From assembly GCF_016756535.1 (NCBI RefSeq), contig NZ_AP023247.1, forward strand, positions 4,154,501 through 4,218,500: a DNA stretch of 64,000 nucleotides. Reading direction: 5' to 3'. Source of the DNA: Mesorhizobium sp. 131-2-1. Its GTDB lineage: Bacteria > Pseudomonadota > Alphaproteobacteria > Rhizobiales > Rhizobiaceae. A program made the translations under genes and the position numbers. The notes beneath the pieces were generated by a model. That model saw nothing but the letters and a program-made list of their open reading frames with translations, had not been told where the DNA came from and searched no databases. This document shows positions 8,701 through 17,620 of the stretch, piece after piece; within the stretch, counting starts at the first letter, position 1; every line of letters starts with the position of its first letter.

Positions 8701-11376
8701 CAGGGCGGTGCCGAAGATGGTGTCGCGCGCCAGCGCCGAGAAATGGCCGCGCGGCGTCTGGTCGCCGCTCTTGGGCAGGATACCGTTGACGATGTCGAAG
8801 GTGGGCGCCATGAACAAGGTGAGGATCAGCAGCGCCTGCCATTGCGCGGCCTGCGTGAACGGCAGCAAGGTCCAGCCGGCGATCGCCGCCATCACCCAGA
8901 AGATCGGCGTGAGCGAGCGGCGCAGATTGTCGACCATCTTCCAGCGCGACAGCGCCGGCACGCCCGAGCGCGGGTCGAGGATGAAGCCGAGAAGCTGCCA
9001 GTCGCCACGCGCCCAGCGGTGATGGCGGGACGCGTCGACCGAATAGCGGGTCGGATAGTCCTCGACCAGTTCGACATCGGTGACGAGCGCCGAGCGCGCC
9101 AGCGCGCCTTCGAGCAGGTCGTGGCTGAGGATGGTGTTTTCCTCGATGCGGCCCTTGAGCGCCGCCTCGAAGGCGTCGACATGGTACAGGCCCTTACCAG
9201 TGAAGGAGCCGTCGCCGAAGACGTCCTGGTAGACGTCCGAAACGGCGAAGACATAGGGGTCGAGGCCGCGGTTGGCGGAAAAGACGCGCTGGAAGAAGGA
9301 GGCATCGTCGCCGCTGGTCAGCGAAGCGGTGATGCGCGGCTGCAGGATGGTGTAGCCGGCGGTGACGACACGCTTGGTGGCATCGAAATGCGGCCGGTTG
9401 AGAGGGTGGCTGAGCTTGCCGGCCAAGCTGGCCACGGCATCGCGGGTGGTGCGTGTGTCGGCGTCCAGCGTCATCACATGGACGACGTTTTCCGGCAGCG
9501 GCACGTCAAGCGGCAGATAGGTGGTGTCGCTGTCGCCGCGCAGCAGAAGGTTCAGCTCATGCAGCTTGCCGCGCTTGCGCTCCCAGCCCATCCAGGAGCC
9601 CTGCGCGGCGTTGTAGAGCCGGCGCCGGTGCAGGACATAAAAGAGCGGCGCGCCTTCGGTCGGATAGCGGGCGTTGAGCCTGGCGATCTCGTCGCGGGCA
9701 TATTGCAGGATCTCGATGTCGGCGGCGTCGATCTCGGTCTTCGAATCCGGCCAATCCGAAAGCAGCGCGAAATGGATTTCACCCGCCGAATTGGCGAGGT
9801 GATGCACCTCGATGTTGCGGATGTTCTCCTCGACGTCGTCGCGCGAGCCGATCAGCGAGGGCACCACGACCAGCGTGCGCGCCTCGGCGGGCACGCCATG
9901 CTTGTAGTCATAGCCGACGAGCCGCGTCGGCTTCAGGAACAGCGACACGACGGTGTTGAAGAAGGCGAGCGCGCCTTCCGAGGCCGGCACGGCGAACAGC
10001 GCCAGCATCAGGACGATCGACGGCAGCGACAGGCCGAGGTGGTCGAGCGCGTTGCCGGCGAGCGCCAGCAACAGCACCGTCAGCGCGAAGACCGGCACGA
10101 CGACGCCCAGCCAGCCGGTGGCGGAGAAGGCACGCTTGACCGTGACACTGATGGTCGGCCGATAGCCGATCGCCTTTTCCAGCTCCAGCCGGCGCGGGCC
10201 GACGAGGAAGAAGCCGACATCGGTATGCGCCGTCGTGCCGGTACCGGGCGCTTCGATGTCAGGCACCTCAGCGCCGGAGGCATCGGCGATCAAAACATGG
10301 CCGGCAAGCTCGATCGCCTTTTCGGCGACGCGGAATTCCGAGAGTTCCGAGCGGCGCGCCAGTTCCTCGATCGCCGTGCGGTACTGGTCGCGCGAGAAGA
10401 AGTCGAGCGCGGCAAAGTCGGTCTTCTCGCGTAGCAGCGTGTCGATGCGGCTGACGCCCTCGAACCAGACCGTCCAGTCGACGTCGTTTATCAGGCGCAG
10501 GCCGCGGATGATGTTGCCGGTGGTGACATTGCCGCTGGACAGCGTGTGATGCTCGGAGATGATGATCTCCTCGGCATCGGAGCCGGTCTTCTCCAGCTCG
10601 CCCTCCAGCCACTCCAGCGCCCGGCCGGCATTCTGCGAGCCGTCGCGCAAGCGGTAGAGCAACTGGGTGGCGAAAGTGGTGTCCTGCGCGTGGCTGCCAT
10701 AGTGCGACAGGATCTTCTGCCGGTCGGCATTGTCGTCGGTCGCCAGCACGCGGTCGGCGACCTCGTTGGCGATCTGACGCATCTGCCTGGTGCGGTTGAC
10801 GCGCACGGCGATGCGGCGGAGATTCTCGATCAGCACAAAGCGCAGCAGCGACGGCAGCGCCCAGAGCTCGCCGATCTTGAGCGGCTCGACCGACTGGAAT
10901 CCCTCGACGATCCCCTTGAACATGGTGGCCGAGACCGAGCTGTCGGAATGCGCGACATAGGTCCACGCCAGCGCCAGCGCGCGCGGCACGCTGGTTCCGT
11001 CCGCCAGCTTCAGAGTCGGCAGTTGGCGGTAGAAGCGGCGCGGCAGGTCGCGCTTGACCTGGAAGATGGTCTCCTCGACCAGGTAGTTGTTGTCGAGCAG
11101 CCATTGCGCCGCCGGCGTGATGGTTTCGCCCTTGGCCTGGGCAGCATTGGTCGAGCGGTAGACTTCGAGGATCCGCTTGGCGCTGTCGCGGATGCGGGCC
11201 TGGAACTCGAACGGCGCCAGGCCGAACAGATCCTTGACGTCCCCTTTGGCGAGACCGGCGCCAAGCTCGCGCAGCCGGTCTTCCGGCATGAAATTGGAGC
11301 GTATCGGCGCTTCGGTGATGACCGGGAAGCTGGCGCTCGTGAGTTCGATCTTGGCGGGATTCGTCTGTATGTTCAT
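2782..11376 (-). CDS. ndvB: NdvB, cyclic beta-1,2-glucan synthase
   Basis: This 2864-residue membrane protein makes cyclic beta-1,2-glucan from UDP-glucose by initiation, elongation and cyclisation with chain-length control. Length matches NdvB/ChvB/Cgs (about 2830-2870). Hydrophobic clusters lie near residues 420-465, 830-865 and 945-980. The glycosyltransferase part carries the acidic motif DADT near residue 635. A glucoamylase-like region follows around 1290-1500. Two GT36/GH94-type sugar-binding regions start near 1580 and 2080, and a C-terminal phosphorylase-like catalytic domain has FGFRDQLQD near 2414 and GDWNDGM near 2547. The latter half trims chain length in characterised homologues. 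It ends just before a strong terminator. No frameshift or internal stop was seen. Confidence 0.97.
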   Translation of the reverse strand: MNIQTNPAKIELTSASFPVITEAPIRSNFMPEDRLRELGAGLAKGDVKDLFGLAPFEFQARIRDSAKRILEVYRSTNAAQAKGETITPAAQWLLDNNYLVEETIFQVKRDLPRRFYRQLPTLKLADGTSVPRALALAWTYVAHSDSSVSATMFKGIVEGFQSVEPLKIGELWALPSLLRFVLIENLRRIAVRVNRTRQMRQIANEVADRVLATDDNADRQKILSHYGSHAQDTTFATQLLYRLRDGSQNAGRALEWLEGELEKTGSDAEEIIISEHHTLSSGNVTTGNIIRGLRLINDVDWTVWFEGVSRIDTLLREKTDFAALDFFSRDQYRTAIEELARRSELSEFRVAEKAIELAGHVLIADASGAEVPDIEAPGTGTTAHTDVGFFLVGPRRLELEKAIGYRPTISVTVKRAFSATGWLGVVVPVFALTVLLLALAGNALDHLGLSLPSIVLMLALFAVPASEGALAFFNTVVSLFLKPTRLVGYDYKHGVPAEARTLVVVPSLIGSRDDVEENIRNIEVHHLANSAGEIHFALLSDWPDSKTEIDAADIEILQYARDEIARLNARYPTEGAPLFYVLHRRRLYNAAQGSWMGWERKRGKLHELNLLLRGDSDTTYLPLDVPLPENVVHVMTLDADTRTTRDAVASLAGKLSHPLNRPHFDATKRVVTAGYTILQPRITASLTSGDDASFFQRVFSANRGLDPYVFAVSDVYQDVFGDGSFTGKGLYHVDAFEAALKGRIEENTILSHDLLEGALARSALVTDVELVEDYPTRYSVDASRHHRWARGDWQLLGFILDPRSGVPALSRWKMVDNLRRSLTPIFWVMAAIAGWTLLPFTQAAQWQALLILTLFMAPTFDIVNGILPKSGDQTPRGHFSALARDTIFGTALVALKVLLMAHLAWMMGDAIIRTLYRLFVSRQNLLEWRTASQAHKSGGSDLGAYYGIMYGAVIIGVVGLAIPVLADSTGAFVAFFFAIFWIGSPAVACWISRSAETEDRLRISAADIHTLRTIARRTWHYFETFVTAEHHHLPPDNFQESPAPVVAPRTSPTNIGVYLLSVVSARDFGWISLSDAITRIDATMTTIESMPRDRGHLYNWYDTTTLKPLYPLYISAVDSGNLAGHLVAVAAACAEWAEAPSVHLQGDFEGILDTVTILDESLEELPDDRRQLRPLRQRLADRLDGMRRAVMTIKAQPEMASIRTINLAVLAGEIRKLAAAIHSEAASPKSDVIADWAARLEATCEAHVHDSHNDENAVEALRAKLLALRARTRRYAFEMDFSFLLRQERKLLSIGYRVEEHQLDESCYDLLASEARLTSLFAIAKGDLPTEHWFRLGRPIVEIGFQGALMSWSGSMFEYLMPPLVMKEPHGSILNQTSKLIIRRQIQYARSKNVPWGISEAAYNARDRELTYQYTNFGVPGLGLKRGLGQNTVIAPYATILAAQFNPREAVHNLARLKAIGALGRHGYYDAVDFTPQRVPEGTDHAVVLNYMAHHSGMSIAAVADAIFEGRLRDRFHSDPVIESAELLLQERAPRDIPTATVRTEADERSKDETETESPDTRTILEPAKALRATNVMSNGRYSVMVTATGSGYSRFGELAVTRWQPDPSEDRLGSYVFLRDAGTGDWWSATSEPRRADHERVQTLFSDDKASFIKSVGSLRSEVECIVISEGNGEGRRVTLYNDGATDRHIEVTSFAELVLGNEASDNAHPAFSKMFVETEIASNNSAIFAVRRKRDKNDPDIAVAHFVTDPSGPSRDAEAETDRRAFIGRGRTIVDAAAFDPGAKLGGHSGFTLDPIASLRRQVRVPANKKISLTFWTIVGANRAELDEAVARLDHPESFARQAMLAWTRSQVQTRHLGLSLTDAANVQKLARYLIYPDPFLRLPADSIASGLGKQSSLWPTSISGDFPIFLVRIGDVADLEIVAQALRFQEYMRARGMMIDFVVVNEQASSYVQDLQRAVETLCENSRLRGKELGPRQHIFAVRRDLMDEATYKTLLAVARVALHTRNGTIFDQIERAEAAALQARDALQQAGGVAPGSTLPAIAPPAFAAPASTSASADGSGLNLWNGFGGFDGDGRHYVTRLTGRRTTPQPWINVISNASFGFHVSAEGAGFTWSRNSRDYQLTPWSNDPVTNRPGEGIYIYDHASGKAFSPMAAVVRDPAMTYETWHGQGFSTFRTKRGPLSMDLTQVVDPADPVKVTRLRIQNAGAVPVRLRVYAYAEWVLGGHRSRTAATIVPSMDAASGALLAQNPYGLDFSERVAFLAASAEVQSVTTDRSEFIGRHGSSEYPQAVLAGAALSGRVEAGDDPCAAIASDIEIPAGGDVTLVWVLGDAASPAEASALVQAHRGKDFDQRLADNERVWRGFLDTIQVETPDKALDAMVNHWLPYQSLACRIRARSAFYQASGAFGFRDQLQDTLALLAHDPKLARDQILNAARRQFPEGDVQHWWLPRTDAGVRTMISDDVVWLAHATARYIDVTGDAAILKEQLPFIDGQPLGEGEHDAFFTPEISKTTASLYDHCARALDLAIKRSSPAGLPLILGGDWNDGMNRVGEGGKGESVWLGWFLLKTLGDFAPVAKAQGDAKRAQAWNKHADGLKRALEATAWDGQWYRRGSFDDGTPLGSHDSKECKIDSIAQSWSVLSGEGDPARSTTAMQQATKMLVDDELKIVKLFTPPFSKTEKDPGYIKSYPPGVRENGGQYTHAATWFVIALAEMGRTDDAYRCFSMLNPVNHASDEAAAEHYRVEPYVVAADIYAGEGKGGRGGWTWYTGSAGWLYRAAVEGILGIERRGKQITFRPKLPGHWDGYAATLKMLGAEVKVRVIRDKKTKSISLEVNGAKTKSASFEPKAGETAEVVVKIPA

Positions 11377-11443
11377 TTATAATTCCGTATGGCGGGCACG
11401 GTGCGGCGTCCCCGCCACGGCAATGGCCCTAAAACCTGCTCAA

Positions 11444-11464
11444 ATGCAATTGGTTGCATGTCAA
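11444..11464 (-). promoter_or_regulatory. Possible ndvB promoter element with dyad
   Basis: On the minus strand a TTGACA hexamer (11464-11459) is fused to a perfect dyad ATGCAA-TTGG-TTGCAT (11444-11459) about 70 bases upstream of the ndvB start. The hexamer resembles a -35 box and the dyad could be an operator. No clear -10 was identified, so this is only a candidate. Confidence 0.3.
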
Positions 11465-11646
11465 CTTAGGCCGAAAGTTCGTTTTCCGCACCACGACAGG
11501 GCGTCATCTCTCAGCAACTCAATGGACGAGCGCCCCACGCTCCCCGTCCCATATCTGATCGAGGCAAGGATTCCGGCTTTTTCGTGATGCGGACAAGAGC
11601 TTACGCCAAATTTCGCCGGCGTCGCGATCATGTTTGGCAACAGGCG

Positions 11647-12234
11647 TTAATGGTTGCCGCCGGGCCGATCGATGCGGATCACAAACAGGATTGTGCTTCC
11701 AATGGGTTCCAGGCGCGGTTTGCGGGCGCCTCGATCCAGCACCAGCGCATCGAGCGGGCCGAGGCGGTCCGGCGTGTCGCCGACCAGCATGATTTCGCGG
11801 TCGAGGGGCAGGACGAGGGTGGTATCCGCCTCTGCCTCGATTTCCAGCGGCGCCGCGACCGTCAGCCGCTCGACCGTGTGCGCCATGCGGCCGCGCCGGG
11901 TCATGACGTTGAGGTCGGTGATCGGGCCGGAGATCAATACGGCCCCGGTCGGCACGTCGGCAGGAAAGGAAAACGGGGCGGAGGCCGCGGTCAGTTCGGC
12001 CGGCGCGCCGCCGGCTATGTCGAGCACGATCCCCTGCCCTTCCAGCACGCAAAGCGTGCGGTCGATGCCGGCAAAGCTGGAGAACGCGCCGCCGGCCTCG
12101 ATGCGCGCCATGGAGACGCGCCAGTCGAAATCGTCGAGCCCGGCACCGTCGGGTGAGACGGCGACTTCGGTCGTCGTGCCGCCGCCGTTCTTCCACGGCA
12201 TGACGCGGTAGCCGGCGGCACGAAGGATGCGCAT
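11647..12234 (-). CDS. hutD: HutD family protein
   Basis: This 195-residue cupin-like protein starts with MRILRAAGYRVMPWKNGGG; the WKNGGG(T)T segment near the N-terminus is the hallmark of HutD. HutD has no known enzymatic activity; in Pseudomonas it is thought to set an upper limit on hut expression, perhaps by binding an intermediate. The ATG at 12234 lies 4 bases after the hutU stop, so it is the last gene of hutIHGUD. The reading frame stays open further upstream, but that part is antisense-like sequence inside hutU. Confidence 0.93.
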   Translation of the reverse strand: MRILRAAGYRVMPWKNGGGTTTEVAVSPDGAGLDDFDWRVSMARIEAGGAFSSFAGIDRTLCVLEGQGIVLDIAGGAPAELTAASAPFSFPADVPTGAVLISGPITDLNVMTRRGRMAHTVERLTVAAPLEIEAEADTTLVLPLDREIMLVGDTPDRLGPLDALVLDRGARKPRLEPIGSTILFVIRIDRPGGNH

Positions 12235-12238
12235 CGCC

Positions 12239-13909
12239 TCAGCCCAGGATGCCCGGCAGGTTGAGCTGGTGCTCTTTCGCGCATTCGATGGCGATGTCGT
12301 AGCCGGCGTCGGCATGGCGCATGACGCCGGTCGCCGGATCGTTCCACAGAACGCGTTCCAGGCGCTTGGCGGCCGCCGGCGTGCCGTCGGCGACGATGAC
12401 CATGCCGGAATGCTGCGAGAAGCCCATGCCGACGCCGCCGCCATGATGCAGCGACACCCACGTGGCGCCCGACGCGGTGTTGAGCAGCGCGTTGAGAAGC
12501 GGCCAGTCGGAGACGGCGTCGGAGCCATCCTTCATCGCCTCGGTCTCGCGGTTTGGCGAGGCGACCGAACCTGAATCAAGATGGTCGCGGCCGATGACGA
12601 CGGGCGCCTTGAGCTCGCCCCTGGCCACCATCTCGTTGAAGGCGAGACCCAGCCTGTGGCGGTCGCCGAGACCGACCCAGCAGATGCGTGCCGGCAGCCC
12701 CTGAAAGGAAATGCGCTCGCGCGCCATGTCCAGCCAGTTGTGCAGATGGGTGTTGCCGGGGGTCAGCTCACGCACCTTGGCGTCGGTCTTGTAGATGTCC
12801 TCCGGATCGCCTGAAAGTGCTGCCCAGCGAAACGGGCCGATGCCGCGGCAGAACAGCGGACGGATATAGGCCGGCACGAAGCCGGGGAAGGCAAAGGCGT
12901 TCTCGAATCCCTCTTCCTTGGCAACCTGGCGGATGTTGTTGCCGTAGTCGAGCGTCGGCACGCCGGCGTTCCAGAACGCGACCATCGCCTCGACATGCTC
13001 TCGCATCGACGCGCGCGCCGCCTTCTCGACCGCCTTCGGGTCCGAGACGCGCTTCTCGCGCCACTCGGCCATGGTCCAGCCCTTAGGCAGATAGCCGTTC
13101 ACCGGATCGTGCGCCGATGTCTGGTCGGTGACCATATCGGGGCGGATGCCGCGCCTGAACATTTCCGGCACGATCTCGGCCGCATTGCCGAGCAGGCCGA
13201 CCGACTTCGCCTCGCCAGCCTTTGTCCAGCGCTCGATCTTCTCCAGCGCCTCGTCCAGCGTCTCGGCCTTCTCGTCGACATAGCGGGTGCGCAAGCGGAA
13301 ATCGATCGAGTCCGGGTTGCATTCAATGGCGAGACACGAGGCGCCGGCCATGACGGCCGCCAGCGGCTGCGCGCCGCCCATGCCGCCGAGACCGGCGGTC
13401 AGGATCCATTTGCCCTTGAGATTGCCGCCATAGTGCTGGCGGCCGGCCTCGACAAAGGTCTCGTAGGTGCCCTGGACGATGCCTTGCGTGCCGATATAGA
13501 TCCAGGAGCCGGCCGTCATCTGGCCGTACATCATCAGGCCCTTCTTATCGAGCTCGTTGAATTTTTCCCAGTTCGCCCAATGCGGCACGATGTTGGAGTT
13601 GGCGATCAGCACGCGCGGCGCATCGGCGTGCGTCCGGAAGACGCCGACCGGCTTACCGGACTGGACCAGAAGCGTCTCGTCATCACCTAGCGCCTTCAGC
13701 GAGGCGACAATGCGGTCGAAATCGTTCCAGGTGCGCGCAGCGCGGCCGATGCCGCCATAGACGACCAGCTCGTTGGGGTTTTCGGCGACATCGGGGTCGA
13801 GATTGTTCATCAGCATGCGCAGCGGCGCCTCGGTCAGCCAACTGCGGGCGTTGAGATCTGTGCCGCGCGGGCTGCGGATTTCGCGGATGTTGTGACGGGG
13901 ATTGGTCAT
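12239..13909 (-). CDS. hutU: Urocanate hydratase
   Basis: This 556-residue enzyme hydrates urocanate to 4-imidazolone-5-propionate using tightly bound NAD+ as an electrophile. The nucleotide-binding segment [12 protein letters not shown] lies at about 173-184. The active-site segment [14 protein letters not shown] places the conserved cysteine at residue 410, the same number as in the Pseudomonas putida enzyme. That agreement and SD spacing (AAGGG 6 bases upstream) favour the second of two adjacent ATGs, at 13909. It follows hutG by 28 bases and precedes hutD. Confidence 0.98.
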   Translation of the reverse strand: MTNPRHNIREIRSPRGTDLNARSWLTEAPLRMLMNNLDPDVAENPNELVVYGGIGRAARTWNDFDRIVASLKALGDDETLLVQSGKPVGVFRTHADAPRVLIANSNIVPHWANWEKFNELDKKGLMMYGQMTAGSWIYIGTQGIVQGTYETFVEAGRQHYGGNLKGKWILTAGLGGMGGAQPLAAVMAGASCLAIECNPDSIDFRLRTRYVDEKAETLDEALEKIERWTKAGEAKSVGLLGNAAEIVPEMFRRGIRPDMVTDQTSAHDPVNGYLPKGWTMAEWREKRVSDPKAVEKAARASMREHVEAMVAFWNAGVPTLDYGNNIRQVAKEEGFENAFAFPGFVPAYIRPLFCRGIGPFRWAALSGDPEDIYKTDAKVRELTPGNTHLHNWLDMARERISFQGLPARICWVGLGDRHRLGLAFNEMVARGELKAPVVIGRDHLDSGSVASPNRETEAMKDGSDAVSDWPLLNALLNTASGATWVSLHHGGGVGMGFSQHSGMVIVADGTPAAAKRLERVLWNDPATGVMRHADAGYDIAIECAKEHQLNLPGILG

Positions 13910-13937
13910 CATTGTCCCTTTCGAGTAAGGCGGCGCG

Positions 13938-14753
13938 TCAGCGCCCGGCCCAGTCAATGGCGGTTTCGAGGATGGTCTTCAGCGTGGCGCGGATCGGCGC
14001 GGCGTATTCGGCGTCGTAGGGCACCGGCCAGTTGTCCGGCGCGCCCCTTCCTTCGGGTTCGCGCATGTAGCCGCGGTTGGAAAGCTCCATCTGCAGCGCA
14101 TGGACGCCGTTCTGCGGCTGGCCGAAATGGCGCGTGATCCAGCCGCCCTTGAAGCGGCCGTTGACGACCCAGGTCTGACCGGTACCAGCCATGATCTCGG
14201 CGATCTTGGCCTGGAGCGCCGGAGCGGCGCTCTTGCCGTCATTGGTGCCGAGGTTGAACACCGGCAGCGTGCCACCGAACAGGCGCGGTAGCACCGAGCG
14301 GATCGAGTGGCAGTCGTAGAGGACGACTCTTTCATGCATCCCGCGCAGCCGGTCGATCTCGGCCTGCAGTGCCGCATGATAGGGCTTGAAGTAGGTCTCG
14401 CGGCGTTCGTCGATTTCCGAGGGTGTCGGCTCACCGCCCATACGATAGAGCGGGTCGCCATCGAAAGTCTCGGTCGGGCAGAGTCCGGTCGTCGCCTGGC
14501 CGGGATAGAGCGAGACGCCCGAAGGGTCGCGATTGACGTCGATGACGGTGCGCGAGATTGCGGTGTGGACGACTGTGGCGCCGAGATCTGCCGCGAAATC
14601 ATAGAGCTTGTCGATCCACCAGTCGCAGTCGCGGCGGCCGAGCCAAGGGGAGACCAGCCGGCTCTCCAGCCCCGCGAGATCGATGCCGGTGTGCGGGATG
14701 GAGACCAGTAGCGGTGCCGTGCCCCGGGTGACGGTGAGCCAGTCAGCCATCAT
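13938..14753 (-). CDS. hutG: N-formylglutamate deformylase
   Basis: This 271-residue protein hydrolyses N-formylglutamate to glutamate and formate, the last step of the five-step histidine pathway. It belongs to the N-formylglutamate amidohydrolase family: VSIPHTG near residue 17, [13 protein letters not shown] near 68, LYDCHSIRS near 145 and [14 protein letters not shown] near 198, which supply the conserved His, Asp and Arg residues. It overlaps hutH by ATGA. This type of HutG requires HutF (formimidoylglutamate deiminase) upstream in the pathway, and hutF is present at 17621. Confidence 0.95.
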   Translation of the reverse strand: MMADWLTVTRGTAPLLVSIPHTGIDLAGLESRLVSPWLGRRDCDWWIDKLYDFAADLGATVVHTAISRTVIDVNRDPSGVSLYPGQATTGLCPTETFDGDPLYRMGGEPTPSEIDERRETYFKPYHAALQAEIDRLRGMHERVVLYDCHSIRSVLPRLFGGTLPVFNLGTNDGKSAAPALQAKIAEIMAGTGQTWVVNGRFKGGWITRHFGQPQNGVHALQMELSNRGYMREPEGRGAPDNWPVPYDAEYAAPIRATLKTILETAIDWAGR

Positions 14754-16291
14754 GCCGCTCCCGCAATCCAGGGCAGCGCGATCGCGCTGGCTGCCTTCAC
14801 TGCGGCGCCGCTGCGCACCATGGCGATGGCCTTTTCCATGTCGGGATGGAAATGGCGGTCATTGTCGAGATGCGGCACCTCGGCCCGGACCAGCTTGCGC
14901 ACGGCCTCGAGCGCTTGGCTCGACGCAAGCGGTTGATGGAAATCGCAGCCTTGCGCCGCGGCCAGCAATTCGATGCCGATGACCGCCGTGGCGTTCTCGA
15001 TCATGCCGAGCAGTCGGCGGGCGCCGTGCGCGGCCATCGAGACGTGATCTTCCTGGTTGGCCGAGGTCGGGATCGAATCGACGCTCGCCGGATAGGCCTT
15101 CTGCTTGTTCTCCGAAACGAGTGCGGCTGCCGTCACCTGCGGGATCATGAAGCCGGAATTCAGGCCCGGCTTCGGCGTCAGGAAGGCGGGCATGCCGGAC
15201 AGCGCCGGATCGACAAGCATGGCGATGCGGCGTTCCGACAGCGAGCCGATCTCGCAGACGGCAAGCGCGATCATGTCGGCGGCGAAGGCCACCGGTTCGG
15301 CGTGGAAATTGCCGCCCGAAAGCGCGGTATCATCCTCGGCGAAGATCAGGGGGTTGTCGGTGACGCCATTGGCTTCGGTCTCGAGCGTATCGGCCGCCTT
15401 TCGCAGCACGTCGAGCGAAGCGCCCATCACCTGTGGCTGGCAGCGCAGGCAGTACGGGTCCTGCACGCGCTCGTCGCCGACGCGGTGCGATTCACGAATG
15501 GCGCTGCCGGCCATCAGGTTGCGCAGCGCATCCGCCGTCTCGATCTGGCCGCGATGCTTCCTGAGCAGATGGATGCGCGGGTCGAACGGCGCGTCCGAGC
15601 CCTTGGCGGCGTCGGTCGAGAGCGCGCCGGCGACAAGCGCCGATTGAAAGAGCACTTCGGCCTCGAACAGGCCGGCGAGCGCGAATGCCGTCGAGAACTG
15701 GGTGCCGTTTAGCAGCGCCAAGCCTTCCTTGGCACCCAATGTCACCGGCTCCAGCCCGTGCGAGACGAAGGCAACCTTAGCCGGGAAGCGGCCGTGCGGA
15801 GTAAAGCATTCGCCGACGCCGATCATGACGGCCGTCATGTGCGACAGCGGCGCGAGGTCGCCAGATGCGCCGACCGAGCCTTGCGCCGGCACAACCGGAA
15901 TGACGTCGTTGGCAAGCATTGCCTCCAGCAACTCGATGGTCTGCGGCCGCACGCCGGAGGCGCCCTGCGCGAGGCTGGCGAGCTTCAACGCCATCATCAG
16001 CCGGGTGACAGCGACCGGCATCGGCTCGCCGACGCCGGCGGCATGCGACAGCACGATGTTGCGCTGCAAGGTTTCGAGATCGGCAGCGGGGATGCGCACG
16101 CTGGCCAGCTTGCCAAAGCCGGTGTTGATGCCATAGACCGGCTCGCCCTTGGCGACGATACGCTCGACCGCCTCGGCGCTGGCCTTGATCTTCGGCTTGC
16201 AGGCGGCATCCAGCTTCGGCACGGCGCCACGATAGATGGCGCGCCAGTCGGCAAGCGTAGCGCTTCCGGGTTTCAGAATGAGTTCGGTCAT
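14750..16291 (-). CDS. hutH: Histidine ammonia-lyase
   Basis: This 513-residue enzyme removes ammonia from L-histidine to give trans-urocanate, the first step of the pathway. The MIO electrophile is formed from Ala142-Ser143-Gly144 in [14 protein letters not shown], at the same numbering as characterised HutH proteins. Other family segments are [11 protein letters not shown] (about 53-63) and a C-terminal QEDHVSM motif. It overlaps hutI at its start and hutG at its end by 4 bases each, so translation of the three is probably coupled. Confidence 0.98.
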   Translation of the reverse strand: MTELILKPGSATLADWRAIYRGAVPKLDAACKPKIKASAEAVERIVAKGEPVYGINTGFGKLASVRIPAADLETLQRNIVLSHAAGVGEPMPVAVTRLMMALKLASLAQGASGVRPQTIELLEAMLANDVIPVVPAQGSVGASGDLAPLSHMTAVMIGVGECFTPHGRFPAKVAFVSHGLEPVTLGAKEGLALLNGTQFSTAFALAGLFEAEVLFQSALVAGALSTDAAKGSDAPFDPRIHLLRKHRGQIETADALRNLMAGSAIRESHRVGDERVQDPYCLRCQPQVMGASLDVLRKAADTLETEANGVTDNPLIFAEDDTALSGGNFHAEPVAFAADMIALAVCEIGSLSERRIAMLVDPALSGMPAFLTPKPGLNSGFMIPQVTAAALVSENKQKAYPASVDSIPTSANQEDHVSMAAHGARRLLGMIENATAVIGIELLAAAQGCDFHQPLASSQALEAVRKLVRAEVPHLDNDRHFHPDMEKAIAMVRSGAAVKAASAIALPWIAGAA

Positions 16292-17526
16292 TGTCCTCTC
16301 CAGATGCGGGCGTGCAGCGGGTTGAAACCCATGCGGTAGACGAGTTCGGCCGGGCGCTCGATGTCCCAGATGGCAAGGTCGGCGGCCTTTCCCGCCTCCA
16401 GCGTGCCGGTATTGTCCAGCAGTCCAAGCGCACGCGCGGCCTCACGGGTGACGCCGGCAAGGCATTCCTCGACAGTCAGGCCGAACAGGGTCGCGGCCAT
16501 GTTCATGGTGAGCAGCAAGGACGTGAGCGGCGAGGTGCCGGGATTGCTGTCGGTGGCGACCGCCATCTTCACGCCATGCCGGCGGAACAGCTCGACCGGC
16601 GGCTTCCTAGTCTCGCGGATGAAGTAATAGGCGCCGGGCAGGATCGTCGCCACGGTTCCGGCCCTGGCCATTGCCGCCGCGCCCGCCTCGTCGGTGTATT
16701 CGAGATGGTCGGCCGACAGCGCGCCGTAGCGCGCGGCCAGCTCGGCGCCGTGCAGGTTGGAGAGCTGGTCGGCGTGGAGTTTTACCGGCAGGCCGAGGGC
16801 CTTGGCCTTGTCGAAGACGCGCGCCATCTGCTCCGGAGAAAAGGCGATGCCCTCGCAGAAACCGTCGATCGCGTCGGCCAGGCCTTCCGCGGCCACGGCG
16901 GGCACGATCTCGTTCGCGACGAGGTCGATGAAAGCGTCCTTATCGCCCTTGGCCTCGGGCGGCAGCGCATGGGCGGCGAGGCATGTGGTGCGAACCGTCA
17001 CCGGGCGTTCGCCGCCCAGGCGGCGCGCGGCACGCAGCGACTTCTTCTCGTTGTCGACGTCGAGGCCGTAACCAGATTTCACTTCGATGGTGGTGACGCC
17101 CTCGGCCATCAGCGCATCGAGGCGCGGCAGCGTCTGGGCAACCAATTGATCCTCGCTGGCGGAACGCAGCGACTTCACCGAGGAAACGATGCCGCCGCCG
17201 GCCCTGGCCACCTCTTCATAGGTGGCGCCGGCCAGCCGCATCTCGAACTCGTTGGCGCGGTTGCCGGCGTAGACGAGATGGGTGTGGCAGTCGACCAGGC
17301 CGGGCGTGATCCAGCGGCCTTCACAGTCGGTGATGTCAGCACCCTGAACGAGCGCCGCCGGCATGTCGGCCTCCGGTCCGGCATAGGCGATCAGGCCGTC
17401 GCGGGCGACGATCGCGCCGTTTTCGACGAGGCCCAATCCCGGCGCGCCTTCGGCCATGGTTGCCAGGCGCGCGTTGCGCCAAAGGTGAAGGCTCCCTGCC
17501 CGGCTTTTGATTTGTGCCGCCATCAT
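16288..17526 (-). CDS. hutI: Imidazolonepropionase
   Basis: This 412-residue metal-dependent amidohydrolase opens imidazolonepropionate to N-formimino-L-glutamate. The metal-binding motif [12 protein letters not shown] has His81 and His83; [15 protein letters not shown] and DSNPGTSP follow in the usual order. It is the first gene of the leftward operon. Its start (17526, or the next ATG at 17523) lies about 27 bases from the palindrome at 17553-17564, so HutC binding there would block initiation. Confidence 0.97.
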   Translation of the reverse strand: MMAAQIKSRAGSLHLWRNARLATMAEGAPGLGLVENGAIVARDGLIAYAGPEADMPAALVQGADITDCEGRWITPGLVDCHTHLVYAGNRANEFEMRLAGATYEEVARAGGGIVSSVKSLRSASEDQLVAQTLPRLDALMAEGVTTIEVKSGYGLDVDNEKKSLRAARRLGGERPVTVRTTCLAAHALPPEAKGDKDAFIDLVANEIVPAVAAEGLADAIDGFCEGIAFSPEQMARVFDKAKALGLPVKLHADQLSNLHGAELAARYGALSADHLEYTDEAGAAAMARAGTVATILPGAYYFIRETRKPPVELFRRHGVKMAVATDSNPGTSPLTSLLLTMNMAATLFGLTVEECLAGVTREAARALGLLDNTGTLEAGKAADLAIWDIERPAELVYRMGFNPLHARIWRGQ

Positions 17527-17552
17527 CTTTTCCGTTTGATTGGATGACGATT

Positions 17553-17564
17553 ATGTATATACAT
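17553..17564. promoter_or_regulatory. HutC operator between hutI and hutF
   Basis: ATGTATATACAT is a perfect 12-base palindrome in the 94-base divergent hutI/hutF gap. Its core TGTATATACA agrees with the operator described for HutC repressors of the GntR family, which release DNA on binding urocanate. One site could control both operons, including hutC itself. Confidence 0.8.
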
Positions 17565-17620
17565 ATTGAAACGCACTGCAAGCGCTATTGTCATCGGAAA
17601 ACGGGATTCGGAGAAAAAAC

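Noticed and set aside
6826..10434. A 1202-codon open frame on the plus strand inside ndvB
   Set aside because: It is exactly antisense to ndvB, has no recognisable domain and arises from GC-rich codon bias, as do similar long frames opposite ndvA (511-2085), the GGDEF gene (34259-36085), the flavoprotein (42162-45071), the methyltransferase region (45152-48418) and mutL (49787-51277).
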